Assembly: GCF_017168145.1 (NCBI RefSeq)
Contig: NZ_JADQTL010000009.1
Coordinates: forward strand, 186,001 to 250,000
Length of the DNA stretch: 64,000 nucleotides
Source of the DNA: Anaerovorax sp. IOR16
GTDB taxonomy: Bacteria; Bacillota; Clostridia; Peptostreptococcales; Anaerovoracaceae
Reading direction: 5' to 3'
The notes under the pieces are model-generated. The model had not been told where the DNA came from. It did no database searches and saw only the letters and a list, made by a program, of their open reading frames with translations. Shown here one piece after another: positions 43,151 to 52,683 of the stretch (position 1 is its first letter; every line of letters begins with the position of its first letter). The translations under genes were made by a program, and so were the position numbers.

Positions 43151-44928
43151 ATGTCAAATTTAAACAAAGAACAATGGGCAATGCAACAAATAGAAAAAAT
43201 AAAAAACAGCTCGGATTCGAGGGTACGATATAAAAACGTTCGTCCCATTACTGACATTCGGGATATGTTTGTTTCAAGTGCAAAGCTGTACGCCGATCGC
43301 CCAGCGTTTTTTGTAAAAGATGAGCAGGGCGGACCGTACCGTGCTGTCACCTATCGTAAGGCTAAGGAAGATGTAGAGGCACTCGGTACGGCGTTGCTTT
43401 CCATGGGTCTATCCGGAAAGCGCATCGGCGTGATTGGTGAAAACAGCTATCAATGGGCCATTACCTATTTGGCAACCGTAAGTGGAGTTGGCGTTGTGGT
43501 TCCTTTGGACAAGGAACTTCCGGAAAATGAATTACTGCATTTGGTTCAGGAGGCAGAGATTGAATGTATTTTTTACGATAAAAAATACGAGGAAATGTTT
43601 CGACGCATGAAACAAAGTGGACAAACCAAATTGCTGTTTCTAATTAATATGAAAGGTTCAGAAATTGCAGAGGACACACTTTCTCAGAAAAGCCTGCTTG
43701 AGATTGGTTACAATCTATTGCAAACTGGAAACAGAGCTTTCTTAGATGCGGAAATTGATGCAGAAGCGATGAGCATATTATTATTTACTTCCGGAACGAC
43801 AGGACTTTCAAAGGGTGTTATGCTCTCAAACCGGAACATTGCCGCCGACTTAATGTCAATGGTGACATTAGTTCGAATTGAGAAAGAGGATGTCTTTTTT
43901 TCTGTATTGCCAATTCATCATACGTATGAGTGTACGTGTGGATTTTTGTGTCCTTTGTTTTGCGGTGCGTCGATCGCTTATTGTGAGGGGTTAAAGTATA
44001 TTGCAAAAAATTTAGCCGAAGCAAAGCCAACTGTTTTTTTATGTGTACCACTTATATTAGAAAACTTATACAGCAAAATATGGAAAGCGGCAAAGAAAAA
44101 AGGAGCCGATAAAAAGCTAAAGAAAATATTGAAAATTAACCATTATACAAAAAAGGTGAAATTAAATTTGGCGCCATTGCTTTTAAAATCAGTTACTTCT
44201 GTATTTGGAGGGCGCTTACGGCTTCTGATTTCCGGCGGTGCACCGGTGGATCCTGCAATCATTGAAGGAATTCAAGATTTTGGAATTAATTGTTTACAAG
44301 GATACGGTTTGACAGAATGTGGGCCGATTGCTGCACTGAATCCAGATATAAAGCGAATTCAGCATCAGCGGGTTGCATGCCTCCCGGAATGGAATGTAAG
44401 ATTGTGGATGTCGATGATGCAGGCATTGGAGAAATCTGCATTCGCGGGGAAAACGTTATGATAGGCTATTATAAAAATCCGGAAGCCTCTGCTGAAGTAT
44501 TGAAGGAAGGATGGTTTCATACCGGAGATTTAGGTTATATGGATCAAGAAGGCTTTTTACACATTACCGGTCGTAAAAAGAATGTTATTATTACGAAAAA
44601 TGGTAAAAATGTATTTCCAGAGGAACTGGAGTATTATTTAAATAAAATTCCTTATGTAGAGGAATGTCTTATATCCGGAAGAAGGCGCGAAGAGGATGGC
44701 GAGACGGTAATTTTTGCAGCCATAAAAGCCGATCATGAAGAATTGGAAGAAGCCTTGGGAATTGGATATGAGCAGACGGAAGCAGAGCAGCTGCTTTGGG
44801 AAAAAATAGATGAGCTGAACAAGCAGCAGCCAATATATAAGAGAATACAGCGAATGGAGCTTCGAAAGGTAGAATTTGAGAAAACGACTGCTAGAAAGAT
44901 AAAACGGTATGCAGAAGCAAATCGGTAG
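43151..44928 (+). pseudogene. AMP-dependent acyl-CoA synthetase 2, frameshifted
   Basis: A full-length paralogue of the preceding enzyme interrupted by a one-base loss near 44353-44357. The first frame runs from ATG 43151 through LLFTSGTTGLSKGVMLS and GYGLTECGPIAALNPDIKR, then goes out of frame. The second frame resumes with NSASAGCMPPGMECKIVD and continues through FHTGDLGYMDQEGFLHITGRKKN to KRYAEANR at 44928. Alignment to copy 1 at this point is exact in spacing. No homopolymer is present, so it is a true frameshift or a base-calling error. Confidence 0.8.
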
Positions 44929-44937
44929 GAGGGTGAA

Positions 44938-45972
44938 ATGAGGAATTTGAATGTAGCGATGATAGGCTTTGGAAATGCGGCAAGGGCATTTGCTGGAATA
45001 CTCGCAGAAAAACATGAAGTTATAAAGAAAACTATGGGTTGTGATGTTAATGTTGTTGCAATTACAACAGGAAGTCGTGGTAGTCTGGTTTGCCAGGAGG
45101 GAATTGATTTAAAGGAGGCTTGTCGACAGATTGAGGAGGAAGGTTCTTTTAATAAAGGCTCATCGCAGTATTCAAAATTGACATCGATGGAAGTCATCGA
45201 CACAGTAGATTATGATGTAATGCTTGAATTAACACCGCTTCAAATTTTCACGGGACAACCTGCAATCGATCATTTAAAGTGTGCAATGAAACGTGGGAAG
45301 CATGCGATTACAGCGAATAAGGGTCCAATTGCATGGGCATACGATGAATTAAAGGAACTTGCAAAGAAACAAGGTGTTTGTTTTTATTATGAAACGACAG
45401 TAATGGATGGTACTCCAATATTTAACTTAGTTGAAGATACGTTAAAATTCTGTAAAGTAACAGAAGTAAGCGGCATTTTGAATACCACAACCAATTTTGT
45501 GCTTGAGGAATTAGCAAAAGGAATCCCTTATGATGAGGTAATGGAAGAAGGACGCAGAAGAGGGTTTGTCGAAGCCGATCCATCTATGGATATGGAAGGC
45601 TGGGATGCAGCTGCAAAAACGACCGCATTGTTGAACGTTCTTATGGGTGCGAATATCACTCCTAAGGATATTGATCGGAAAGGCATTGAAGACATTACGG
45701 AAGAAAACATCAAAGAAGCAGCAAATAGAGGGTGCTGCATTAAGCTTTTCTGTCGTGGTGTGATAGAAGACGGGAAAGTAGTTGGAACTGTGAAGCCTAT
45801 TGAAGTGCCGATGGATGAATTGATTGCTCATATTGATGGGACATCCAGTGCAGTTTCTATTACGACGGATTTGATGGGCAAGTTAACGATTGTCGAGCAT
45901 AATCCGGAGCTTTTGCAAACCGGATACGGTGTGTTCAGTGATCTGATCAGAGTGATAGCAAATAGTAAATAA
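44938..45972 (+). CDS. Homoserine dehydrogenase-like NAD(P) oxidoreductase
   Basis: A 344-aa protein with N-terminal Rossmann motif (VAMIGFGNAARAFAG) and a homoserine dehydrogenase catalytic domain: GKHAITANKGPIAWAY, GTPIFNLVEDTL, GILNTTTNFVLEE and EGWDAAAKTTALLNVL. No ACT domain is present. It starts 9 bp after the second synthetase, but it does not obviously belong to acyl-CoA metabolism. Substrate could be homoserine or a related amino-acid semialdehyde. Confidence 0.82.
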   Translation: MRNLNVAMIGFGNAARAFAGILAEKHEVIKKTMGCDVNVVAITTGSRGSLVCQEGIDLKEACRQIEEEGSFNKGSSQYSKLTSMEVIDTVDYDVMLELTPLQIFTGQPAIDHLKCAMKRGKHAITANKGPIAWAYDELKELAKKQGVCFYYETTVMDGTPIFNLVEDTLKFCKVTEVSGILNTTTNFVLEELAKGIPYDEVMEEGRRRGFVEADPSMDMEGWDAAAKTTALLNVLMGANITPKDIDRKGIEDITEENIKEAANRGCCIKLFCRGVIEDGKVVGTVKPIEVPMDELIAHIDGTSSAVSITTDLMGKLTIVEHNPELLQTGYGVFSDLIRVIANSK

Positions 45973-46013
45973 ACGATTTATAACACAAGAAAGTAATGGT
46001 TTGATACAAATAG

Positions 46014-46060
46014 AAAGAGCAGAGAATTCTCTAATTAATATAGAGGACTTCTGCTCTTTT
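46014..46060. terminator. Bidirectional terminator
   Basis: AAAGAGCAGA pairs with TCTGCTCTTT (imperfect inner AGAGA/TCTCT pairing), followed by TT; A-rich upstream. It separates the convergent homoserine dehydrogenase-like and racemase genes. Confidence 0.8.
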
Positions 46061-46095
46061 AATTTCAAACAATATCGTTTAATGACAATTTACGT

Positions 46096-47193
46096 TTAAA
46101 TACATTGTGTATTTACATTTTTTGAGTTGGTTAAAAATAACATTGTTGTATAGCAAATATCAAATTCTAAAATATCTCCTACCTGTAAATTATCAGTATT
46201 GTCTTCAACGTCGATTATGGTATGGTCAGAACTTCCTCCTAATATTTCAATGTTTTCTGTACGCGGAAGAAGCTTGGTGAGATCGCATGCATCTAGTTTA
46301 CCGAGTCCAAGCAATGCTCTTCTTCGAATACCTCGATCTTCGTATTCACACACATTCCCAAACGCATCAATAAAGATTTCTCCGACCGGGTAAGTTGGTT
46401 TGTCTTTTACTTCGATAATCTGAGCTTTTAAAGTAAATGCGTCCATATTGAGATAGCTCATGTCATAACCCCAGTCTTTTTGTAAATCATAAGCTAAAAT
46501 GATACCTTCGCCGATACGAAGATGGTTAATCCTTTTTGGCATAGTACCGTCATGTACCATTGTGAAGGAACTTGTCGCACCTCCGGAGATGACTTCAAGC
46601 TGTCGTCCGATGGTATCTTCAATCTTTTCTGCAACTTCAATCAATTCGTTCATTTTTTCTGGAGTCGGCTTAATAGAGCCGTAGCATCCTAGGTTTGTAC
46701 CAATACCGAGTAGATGAACGTTTTCAAGGTCTTTTTCAATGTGAAGAGCTGCCTTTGCCATTTCGTCTTTATCCCAGAATCCTTCTCGGAGATCCCCCAT
46801 GTCAGCCATTAAAATAATACTATGCTTTTTATTTTGACGAATGCATTCTTCATTTAATGCGTCAATCACGGAAATTTCACTTTGTAAACTGTATTCTGCC
46901 AGAGAAACCAATCTTGGAATTTCAGTCGGCATTGGAATTCGGATCAGCATAAAAGGTCCTTCAATGCCGTAATTCTTTGCATCTTCGATTTGTTCAAGAC
47001 GGGAAGAGGCAATGTAACGACAGCCGCCTAGTTTAAATTGCTCTGATACCTGAGGGATTCCGTTAAAGCCTTTGATGACACCGGCAACTTCAATTCCGAC
47101 TTTGCTGCAACGGTTCACTACCTGTTCGATATTATTTCTTAATTTTTTTAAGTCAATTTCAAGTAATGGATATTGATTTGTTGTATGTTCCAT
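46096..47193 (-). CDS. orr: PLP-dependent amino-acid racemase, ornithine racemase-like
   Basis: A 365-aa alanine racemase N-terminal-domain protein of the Orr/YhfX type. The PLP lysine is in AGVIKGFNG near residue 41; LLGIGTNLGCYG, ISGGATSSF and HLRIGEGIILAYDL are family blocks. It lacks the usual C-terminal beta domain of Alr. In Clostridia the type racemises ornithine in Stickland-type degradation, but the other ornithine-pathway genes are not in this window, so specificity is tentative. Confidence 0.75.
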   Translation of the reverse strand: MEHTTNQYPLLEIDLKKLRNNIEQVVNRCSKVGIEVAGVIKGFNGIPQVSEQFKLGGCRYIASSRLEQIEDAKNYGIEGPFMLIRIPMPTEIPRLVSLAEYSLQSEISVIDALNEECIRQNKKHSIILMADMGDLREGFWDKDEMAKAALHIEKDLENVHLLGIGTNLGCYGSIKPTPEKMNELIEVAEKIEDTIGRQLEVISGGATSSFTMVHDGTMPKRINHLRIGEGIILAYDLQKDWGYDMSYLNMDAFTLKAQIIEVKDKPTYPVGEIFIDAFGNVCEYEDRGIRRRALLGLGKLDACDLTKLLPRTENIEILGGSSDHTIIDVEDNTDNLQVGDILEFDICYTTMLFLTNSKNVNTQCI

Positions 47194-47373
47194 TTTAATC
47201 CTCCAGTTTGGTGATTTAGTATTTTCTATTATTATAATAATACAGGATAGCTATTATTCTGACAATAGTTGTAGGGGATTTGTTACGAATATGTTAAAGA
47301 ATATGTTTAAATTGGAAAACTAAAATTAGTATGATAAAATAAGTTAGATTTTTACAAAAAGGAGACGGATTTT

Positions 47374-48354
47374 ATGTTACTAATTAAAAATACAAGTACA
47401 AACCCTTATTTTAATTTAGCTGCAGAGGAGTACTTTTTGGATCATGTAGAAGATGAAATCCTTCTTTTATGGCGAAATGATCGAACTGTAGTTGTAGGGC
47501 GTAATCAGAATGCGATCGAAGAGATAAATTTAGATTATGTAAAGGAGAATGACATTTCTGTTGTCCGAAGATTAACAGGAGGAGGAACGGTTTTTCATGA
47601 CATAGGCAACATTAATTATACAATCATCCAAAAATATGATTCTAGTTTATTTTCTGATTATGAGTTTTTTACAAAACCGATTTGTGAATTCTTAAAGACA
47701 CTAGGGGTAAATGCAGTATTGTCTGGTAGAAATGATTTGTTCATTGATGGGAAAAAATTCTGCGGCAATGCACAGGCACGAAGAAATGGAAAAATCATGC
47801 ATCATGGTTGTATTTTGTTTTCGGCGGATGTAGCCGATCTTACGGGTTGTTTAAAGCCGAATCCATTTAAAATAGAAAGTAAGGGTGTAAAGTCAGTACG
47901 CAGCTATGTGACAAATATATCAGAGCATCTGAAAGAACCTATGGATGCTGATACTTTTTTTAACCAACTTTATTATTCTTTTAAAGAGAATATTTCTGAA
48001 ATCAAAGAAGGTTCTCTTAATGAGAATGACATTTATGCTATTAATAGCCTTGCAAAAAAGAAATATGAAACATGGGACTGGAACTTTGGGCAATCACCGG
48101 ATTATACAGCTAAAAAAAGCTGTAAATATGAGTTTGGTGTGGTAGAAGTTTGTTTCTCGGTTGAAGATGGAATCATACAAAAAATGAAAATTTACGGTGA
48201 CTTTTTTGGGACAAAAGATATTTCTCAATTAGAAATGCAATGCTTAGGAGTTTTACATGAAAAAGAAGCGCTGCAGAATGTACTAAATAATTTTCCTATT
48301 GGTGAATGTATTTGGGGTATCAATGCAAAACAATTTTTAGAATTATTATTTTAG
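47374..48354 (+). CDS. lplA: Lipoate-protein ligase A
   Basis: A 326-aa ligase that joins lipoate to acceptor proteins such as GcvH. RRLTGGGTVFHDIGNINY is the active-site loop; DGKKFCGNAQARRNGK carries the catalytic Lys; HHGCILFSAD follows. A C-terminal accessory domain is present. GGAG precedes the ATG. Confidence 0.92.
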   Translation: MLLIKNTSTNPYFNLAAEEYFLDHVEDEILLLWRNDRTVVVGRNQNAIEEINLDYVKENDISVVRRLTGGGTVFHDIGNINYTIIQKYDSSLFSDYEFFTKPICEFLKTLGVNAVLSGRNDLFIDGKKFCGNAQARRNGKIMHHGCILFSADVADLTGCLKPNPFKIESKGVKSVRSYVTNISEHLKEPMDADTFFNQLYYSFKENISEIKEGSLNENDIYAINSLAKKKYETWDWNFGQSPDYTAKKSCKYEFGVVEVCFSVEDGIIQKMKIYGDFFGTKDISQLEMQCLGVLHEKEALQNVLNNFPIGECIWGINAKQFLELLF

Positions 48355-48363
48355 GGGGAGCAA

Positions 48364-48810
48364 ATGAATATTAAAGATATTTCAATGAAAGAAATTGATG
48401 CAATTAAAGATGTCTGGGAGAAAAACAGAGAGTATCATCAAAGATTGTCAAAGGAATTTGGATATTTGTATGATGGACTGAATTTTCATGATCGGATGAA
48501 AGGGTTTTTAAGCTATGATCCATCGTTGCTTAAGATTAGTGTTGCTGAAATCGATGGAGTGATTGTAGGATATTGTATTTCAGTTTGTGATGGGCAAATA
48601 GGTGAAATTGCAACACTTCATGTTCTTTCTATGTATCGGAAAGAAGGTATCGGAAAAAAACTGATTTTGAGGCACCTTGATTGGTTGAAAAAAGTAGGAT
48701 GTAAGGAAATTACCATTACCGTTTCCTATGAAAATATAGAAACGATCGAATTTTATCGTTCGTTTGGATTTGGAGAAAATACAATTGAGATGCGATTAAA
48801 AATGATTTAA
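48364..48810 (+). CDS. GNAT family N-acetyltransferase
   Basis: A 148-aa GNAT protein with acetyl-CoA-binding loop RKEGIGKKL and the following ITVSYENIETIEFYRSFGF. Substrate unknown. It begins 9 bp after lplA. Its terminator has been split by the insertion sequence at 48846. Confidence 0.82.
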   Translation: MNIKDISMKEIDAIKDVWEKNREYHQRLSKEFGYLYDGLNFHDRMKGFLSYDPSLLKISVAEIDGVIVGYCISVCDGQIGEIATLHVLSMYRKEGIGKKLILRHLDWLKKVGCKEITITVSYENIETIEFYRSFGFGENTIEMRLKMI

Positions 48811-48823
48811 ATAAAAAGCAAAA

Positions 48824-48845
48824 AGTGGCTTCTGGAGAAGCCGCT
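48824..48845 (+). repeat. 22-bp direct repeat flanking the insertion sequence, left copy
   Basis: The 22 bases are identical to 50434-50455 and are themselves a hairpin (AGTGGCTTC with GAAGCCGCT around TGGA), the stem of the terminator of the upstream gene. Confidence 0.9.
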
Positions 48846-48849
48846 CAGA

Positions 48850-48891
48850 CTGTAGACAAGGATATCTCTATCTTTGCCTACAGTTTTTTTT
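48850..48891 (+). terminator. Terminator inside the left end of the insertion sequence
   Basis: CTGTAG (48850-48855) pairs with CTACAG (48878-48883) through an extended imperfect stem, then eight T follow. It would stop transcription entering the element and thus limit transposase expression. Confidence 0.75.
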
Positions 48892-48960
48892 ACATAATGT
48901 AATACATTTTATTGTATTTATGGTAAAATATATGTATAAATACATGGAGGTATTTGCTTT

Positions 48961-50324
48961 ATGATGGGTAAGAAAGATTTATTAGGTCGTGATCAATTTC
49001 AAATGGTAACCTTGAATTCTCTTGTTCCACAAGATCATATTATTCGTAAGATAGATACTGCGATTAATCTCTCTTTCATTTATGACCTTGTAAAAGATTT
49101 GTATTCTGATGTGGGAAAAGAAAGCATCGACCCTGTCGTCTTAATTAAAATTACCCTCATTCAATATACCTTTGGTATTCGATCCATGAGGCAGACCATT
49201 AAAGAAATTCAAACGAATGTAGCTTATCGATGGTATCTTGGTTATAGTTTAGAGGAAGAAATTCCTCACTTTTCTACCTTTGGTAAAAACTACTCTCGTC
49301 GGTTTCAAAATACTGACTTATTCGAACAAATCTTTCAAAGAGTCATTGCTGAAATTATGGAATATGAATTCATTAATTCAGAAAGCATTTTCATTGACGG
49401 TACACATATTAAAGCAAGTGCAAATAACCATAACAGTGAAAAAGAAACCGTTTTGGAATCCGTTAAATACTATGAAAAAGAACTAATGAAAGAAATTAAC
49501 GAAGATCGCATTGAACGAGGAAAACAAGCTTGTAAAAAAAAACGGAAGCCAAAGAAAAGACAAAAGTAATCAAGAAAAGTACCGTAGATCCGGATTGCGG
49601 TGTATTTCATAAAGGAAAGCATAAGGTAGTATTTGCTTATGCTGCAAATGTAGCTTGCGATCGAAACAATTACATACTTGCTTTTCATACAAATCCAGGA
49701 AATGTACATGACTCAGTTGCATTCCCAAAGATTTATGAAAAAGTAAAAAGATATAAAGGTGTAAAAAATATTGTAATGGATTCCGGATATAAAACACCTG
49801 CAATTGCTAGAGAAATACTCAAAGATAAACGAATTCCTATCCTACCATACAAACGACCTATGACAAAAAATGGTTATTTTAAAAAACACGAATATGCTTA
49901 TGATGAATACTATGATTGCTTTGTATGCCCAGAAAACCAAGTGTTAAACTATACTACAACAAATAGAGAAGGGTATCGGGAATATAAGAGTAAAGGAGAA
50001 ATTTGCAAGAGTTGCCCTTCCTTATCAGAATGCACAGCAAGTAAGGACCATGTAAAAGTAGTCACACGTCATATATGGGAAAACTACATAGAGCAATGTG
50101 AGGACATTCGTCATACTCCAAAGTATCGAGATCTTTACAAACTACGGAGTCAAACCATTGAGCGAGTCTTTGCAGATGCAAAAGAAAAACATAATATGCG
50201 TTATACACAATATCGAGGGATTCAGAAGATAGAAATGGAACTGAATCTTCTTTTTGCGTCCATGAATCTAAAAAAACTAGCAACATGGATTCATAAATCT
50301 GAAAGAAGGAATCAAATGGCATAG
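48961..50324 (+). pseudogene. IS1182 family transposase, -1 frameshift at a poly-A tract
   Basis: The first frame (48961-49569, 202 aa) carries the N-terminal domain and the first catalytic Asp (SIFIDGTHIKASAN). The rest (to 50324) is in the -1 frame from the nine-A run at about 49534-49542 and holds the second Asp (IVMDSGYKTPA) and the Glu (TIERVFADAKEKHN). All three DDE residues are thus present but in two frames. One missing A would explain it; -1 ribosomal slippage on the A-run is the other reading. Confidence 0.85.
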
Positions 50325-50433
50325 AGATATCCTTTTATTTTTTCTTTTTTTAAAAGCTTTATAGAAAAAATAGAAAATACCTTGCAGAAATTATAAGAAT
50401 ATAAATTTAGCAAGGTATTTTGTCTACAGTCTG

Positions 50434-50461
50434 AGTGGCTTCTGGAGAAGCCGCTTTTTTT
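50434..50461 (+). terminator. Terminator restored beyond the insertion sequence; right repeat copy
   Basis: The 22-bp repeat at 50434-50455 forms the AGTGGCTTC/GAAGCCGCT stem, followed by a T-run to 50461. It is the original terminator of the acetyltransferase transcript, now separated from it. Confidence 0.88.
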
Positions 50462-50530
50462 GGTATAATCATTACTTTTATTATTAAAACCGTAATCCGA
50501 TAAACTGTATTCAAGAAAGTAGTTAAAAAA

Positions 50531-51652
50531 TTAAATATAACAAGTTACTTTAAAATCGTATAGGCTTCGAACAAGAGTATGTAACTCATAAGCATCATCA
50601 TCTAAGTTTTTGTTGCTTAGAACAATAAATGTTTTACCAAGCATTGGTTGTTTTAAATAATACGTTGAAAATCCTTGTGTAGAACCGTTATGATTTTGTT
50701 CTATGATATCATTTTGAGATTCGAAGATAAACCAGCCACATCGATATGTATATGATTGTGAAGGAAAGTTATGGGAAGGTATGTGATAAGCTTCATTGAG
50801 TGCTTCTTTGCTAATGAGTGTACCGTTATCAAGTGCTTGATCCCATTTATATAGATCTTCTAAGGAAGAATACACACCTCCGTCCCCGAGGACTCCGCTT
50901 GAGTAGCTTTGATCATGGGTAACATAGATACCTTTTCGTCGTTCTGCACCCAAAGCTCGGTTTGGAATGGTAGGGTCATGAACTGGATCATAAGCGACTG
51001 TTTGTGTCATATTAAGTGGCTTAAAGATGTTTTCTGTCATGAAATCAGCCAAGGAAGTACCGGAAACGGCTTCCACTACTTGACCTAGAACGGTATAGCC
51101 TGTATCTGAGTATTGAAAGTCTTTGCCTGGTTCAAAATACGTTCCGTCCATCCGTTTCACAATTTCATATACATCATGATCGGTTAATTGATTGGTTTCG
51201 GTAAATCCGCCTCCGATGAGTTCGGTAGGCTCTCCGTAATAGTCTTTTAGACCGGAAGTGTGGGTTAAAAGATGGCGAACCGTAATATCTTTTCCGTACT
51301 CAGGAAAATCTTTTAAGATTGTATGTACCGGAGCTTCGTAATCAAGACGGCCTTGTTCTTTTAATAGAATGATACACATAGCGGTAAACATTTTTGTAAC
51401 GGAGGCCAAACGATAATTTGTACTTGGTGTTGCAGGGATTTTCTCTTCCACATTTGCATAACCAAATGATTTTTTATATACAACTTTCCCATGATCAGCA
51501 ATCAGAACAGAGAGGGAGGGAGAGTTGGAGTCCTTTGTTAGTTTCATTAAATGGTGATCCAGTTTTTGTTCCGGTGTTCGGCTGACTGTACAGGATGTAA
51601 AAAGAAAAATACAAATTAATAGAATTAAAAATCGTTTCATTTTAAATTTCAT
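50531..51652 (-). CDS. Serine beta-lactamase-like hydrolase, lipoprotein
   Basis: A 373-aa class C beta-lactamase/PBP4*-type esterase. Lipoprotein signal MKFKMKRFLILLICIFLFTSC; SxxK in RLASVTKMFTAM; YxN-type motif as YSDTGY; HNGSTQG for the third motif. Such enzymes act as peptidases or esterases on cell-wall material. ATG 51652 follows GAGGAG; a reading to 51751 lacks a site and a signal peptide. Confidence 0.85.
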   Translation of the reverse strand: MKFKMKRFLILLICIFLFTSCTVSRTPEQKLDHHLMKLTKDSNSPSLSVLIADHGKVVYKKSFGYANVEEKIPATPSTNYRLASVTKMFTAMCIILLKEQGRLDYEAPVHTILKDFPEYGKDITVRHLLTHTSGLKDYYGEPTELIGGGFTETNQLTDHDVYEIVKRMDGTYFEPGKDFQYSDTGYTVLGQVVEAVSGTSLADFMTENIFKPLNMTQTVAYDPVHDPTIPNRALGAERRKGIYVTHDQSYSSGVLGDGGVYSSLEDLYKWDQALDNGTLISKEALNEAYHIPSHNFPSQSYTYRCGWFIFESQNDIIEQNHNGSTQGFSTYYLKQPMLGKTFIVLSNKNLDDDAYELHTLVRSLYDFKVTCYI

Positions 51653-51809
51653 TGATATTCTCCTCTCATTAAAACGATAAGAAAATAGATATAAGAAAGC
51701 AGGGAATTTAAATTTATTAAAGTATGATTTACTTAATAAACAGTATATCATTGCTATACTGAAACTTTATATAAGAGTTGTAAAAATTAAGAAAAATTAA
51801 GAAAATAAA

Positions 51810-51845
51810 AAAACGGCTCTTTTCAGAATATAAAGAGCCGTTTTT
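51810..51845. terminator. Bidirectional terminator
   Basis: AAAACGGCTCTTT pairs with AAAGAGCCGTTTT (14-nt scale, 9-nt loop), T-rich on both strands. It ends the DUF6385-like gene at 51898. Confidence 0.88.
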
Positions 51846-51897
51846 GATTTATAACTTAAAGACCATATATTTGATCGAGAAGGTTGTTTCGTTTGGA

Positions 51898-52596
51898 TTA
51901 ATGTTGTGCTTGGAAGCACGAAATAACTGTTGTACTTAATCCTGCACCTAAAGCAGCAATTGTAAATGATGCGTATTTTAAGAAGTTTGTTACAGTGATC
52001 ATTTTAGATTCATCTACTGCTACGGTGATGGTGTCCCCAGTATCATCCATCCAATTGGTGTTATCAGGACTGATTTTGACTACTAATGTGATATCTTGTG
52101 AACCGGTATTTTTAATAAACCAATTATAAGAAGATTGTTGTGAAATGTCTTGTGCGTCAGCTACTACAGCAGCAGTTTCATCGACAGTTTTTGGTGTTAA
52201 AATTGTACCAGCACCGAAAGAGTCTACATTTGTGAATATGAGATCATTTTGGACTTTACCAATTACATTTGTACCTGCGGAAAGTCCTACGTTGAGTGGG
52301 GTGGTACCGTTTATAATGCCAACATCATTCGTGATATCTGTAACAGCGGTTACTGTACCTACGTTTAGCGGTGTAGCACCATTTATAATACTGACATCAT
52401 TGGTAATATCGGTAACGGCAGTAACTGTGTTAACCGTATTTACAGTATCAATTGTGCTGTCGGCAGCAAAATTGACAGGCAGGTTACCTGAATTGTCAAC
52501 GTGTAAAGGTACTACATTATCAGTGGTATTGTCTACAACATAAATTTGACCTTTTAATTGACTCGGTGAATTTTGGAATATAGGCATTCCTGGCAT
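51898..52596 (-). CDS. DUF6385-like protein with tandem repeats
   Basis: A 232-aa, Asn/Thr/Val/Ile-rich protein. It starts MPGMPIFQNSPSQLKGQIYV, has two tandem 24-aa repeats (TVTAVTDITNDV... and IINGATPLNVG) at residues 57-80 and 81-104, and ends with a C-terminal beta domain (FIKNTGSQDITLVVKISPDNTNWMDD). The last domain and layout match DUF6385-type proteins of Clostridia as I recall them; function unknown, possibly surface or spore-associated. GGAGTGA precedes the ATG. Confidence 0.65.
   Translation of the reverse strand: MPGMPIFQNSPSQLKGQIYVVDNTTDNVVPLHVDNSGNLPVNFAADSTIDTVNTVNTVTAVTDITNDVSIINGATPLNVGTVTAVTDITNDVGIINGTTPLNVGLSAGTNVIGKVQNDLIFTNVDSFGAGTILTPKTVDETAAVVADAQDISQQSSYNWFIKNTGSQDITLVVKISPDNTNWMDDTGDTITVAVDESKMITVTNFLKYASFTIAALGAGLSTTVISCFQAQH
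52285..52428 (-). repeat. Two 72-bp tandem repeats within the DUF6385-like gene
   Basis: Two in-frame 72-bp units encode near-identical 24-aa blocks; slight divergence (Ser/Gly and Ala/Thr changes) indicates a duplication some time ago. Such repeats can vary in number by slippage. Confidence 0.8.
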
Positions 52597-52683
52597 GTTT
52601 AATCACTCCATATTAAATTTTGAGTAAAAAAATTTTACTCTCATTCATAATATGAAAATTTTATAAAAAGTTTCCTTAGTACT

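Larger units (their letters stand above)
48846..50433 (+). mobile_element. IS1182-type insertion sequence
   Basis: A 1588-bp element with perfect 14-bp terminal inverted repeats (CAGACTGTAGACAA at 48846-48859; its complement at 50420-50433). A subterminal inverted pair (AAGGATATCTCTAT 48858-48871; complement 50324-50337) lies inside. It is flanked by a 22-bp direct repeat that is a terminator stem. IS1182-family elements target such hairpins. The transposase is split by a frameshift. Confidence 0.88.

Noticed and set aside
44290-44928. Separate gene for a short AMP-binding enzyme
   Set aside because: Its first ~25 residues are out-of-frame; it is the 3' part of the frameshifted synthetase starting at 43151.
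49776-50324. Independent second IS protein
   Set aside because: The frame is open from about 49530 and has the DDE motifs missing from the first part, so it is the same transposase.
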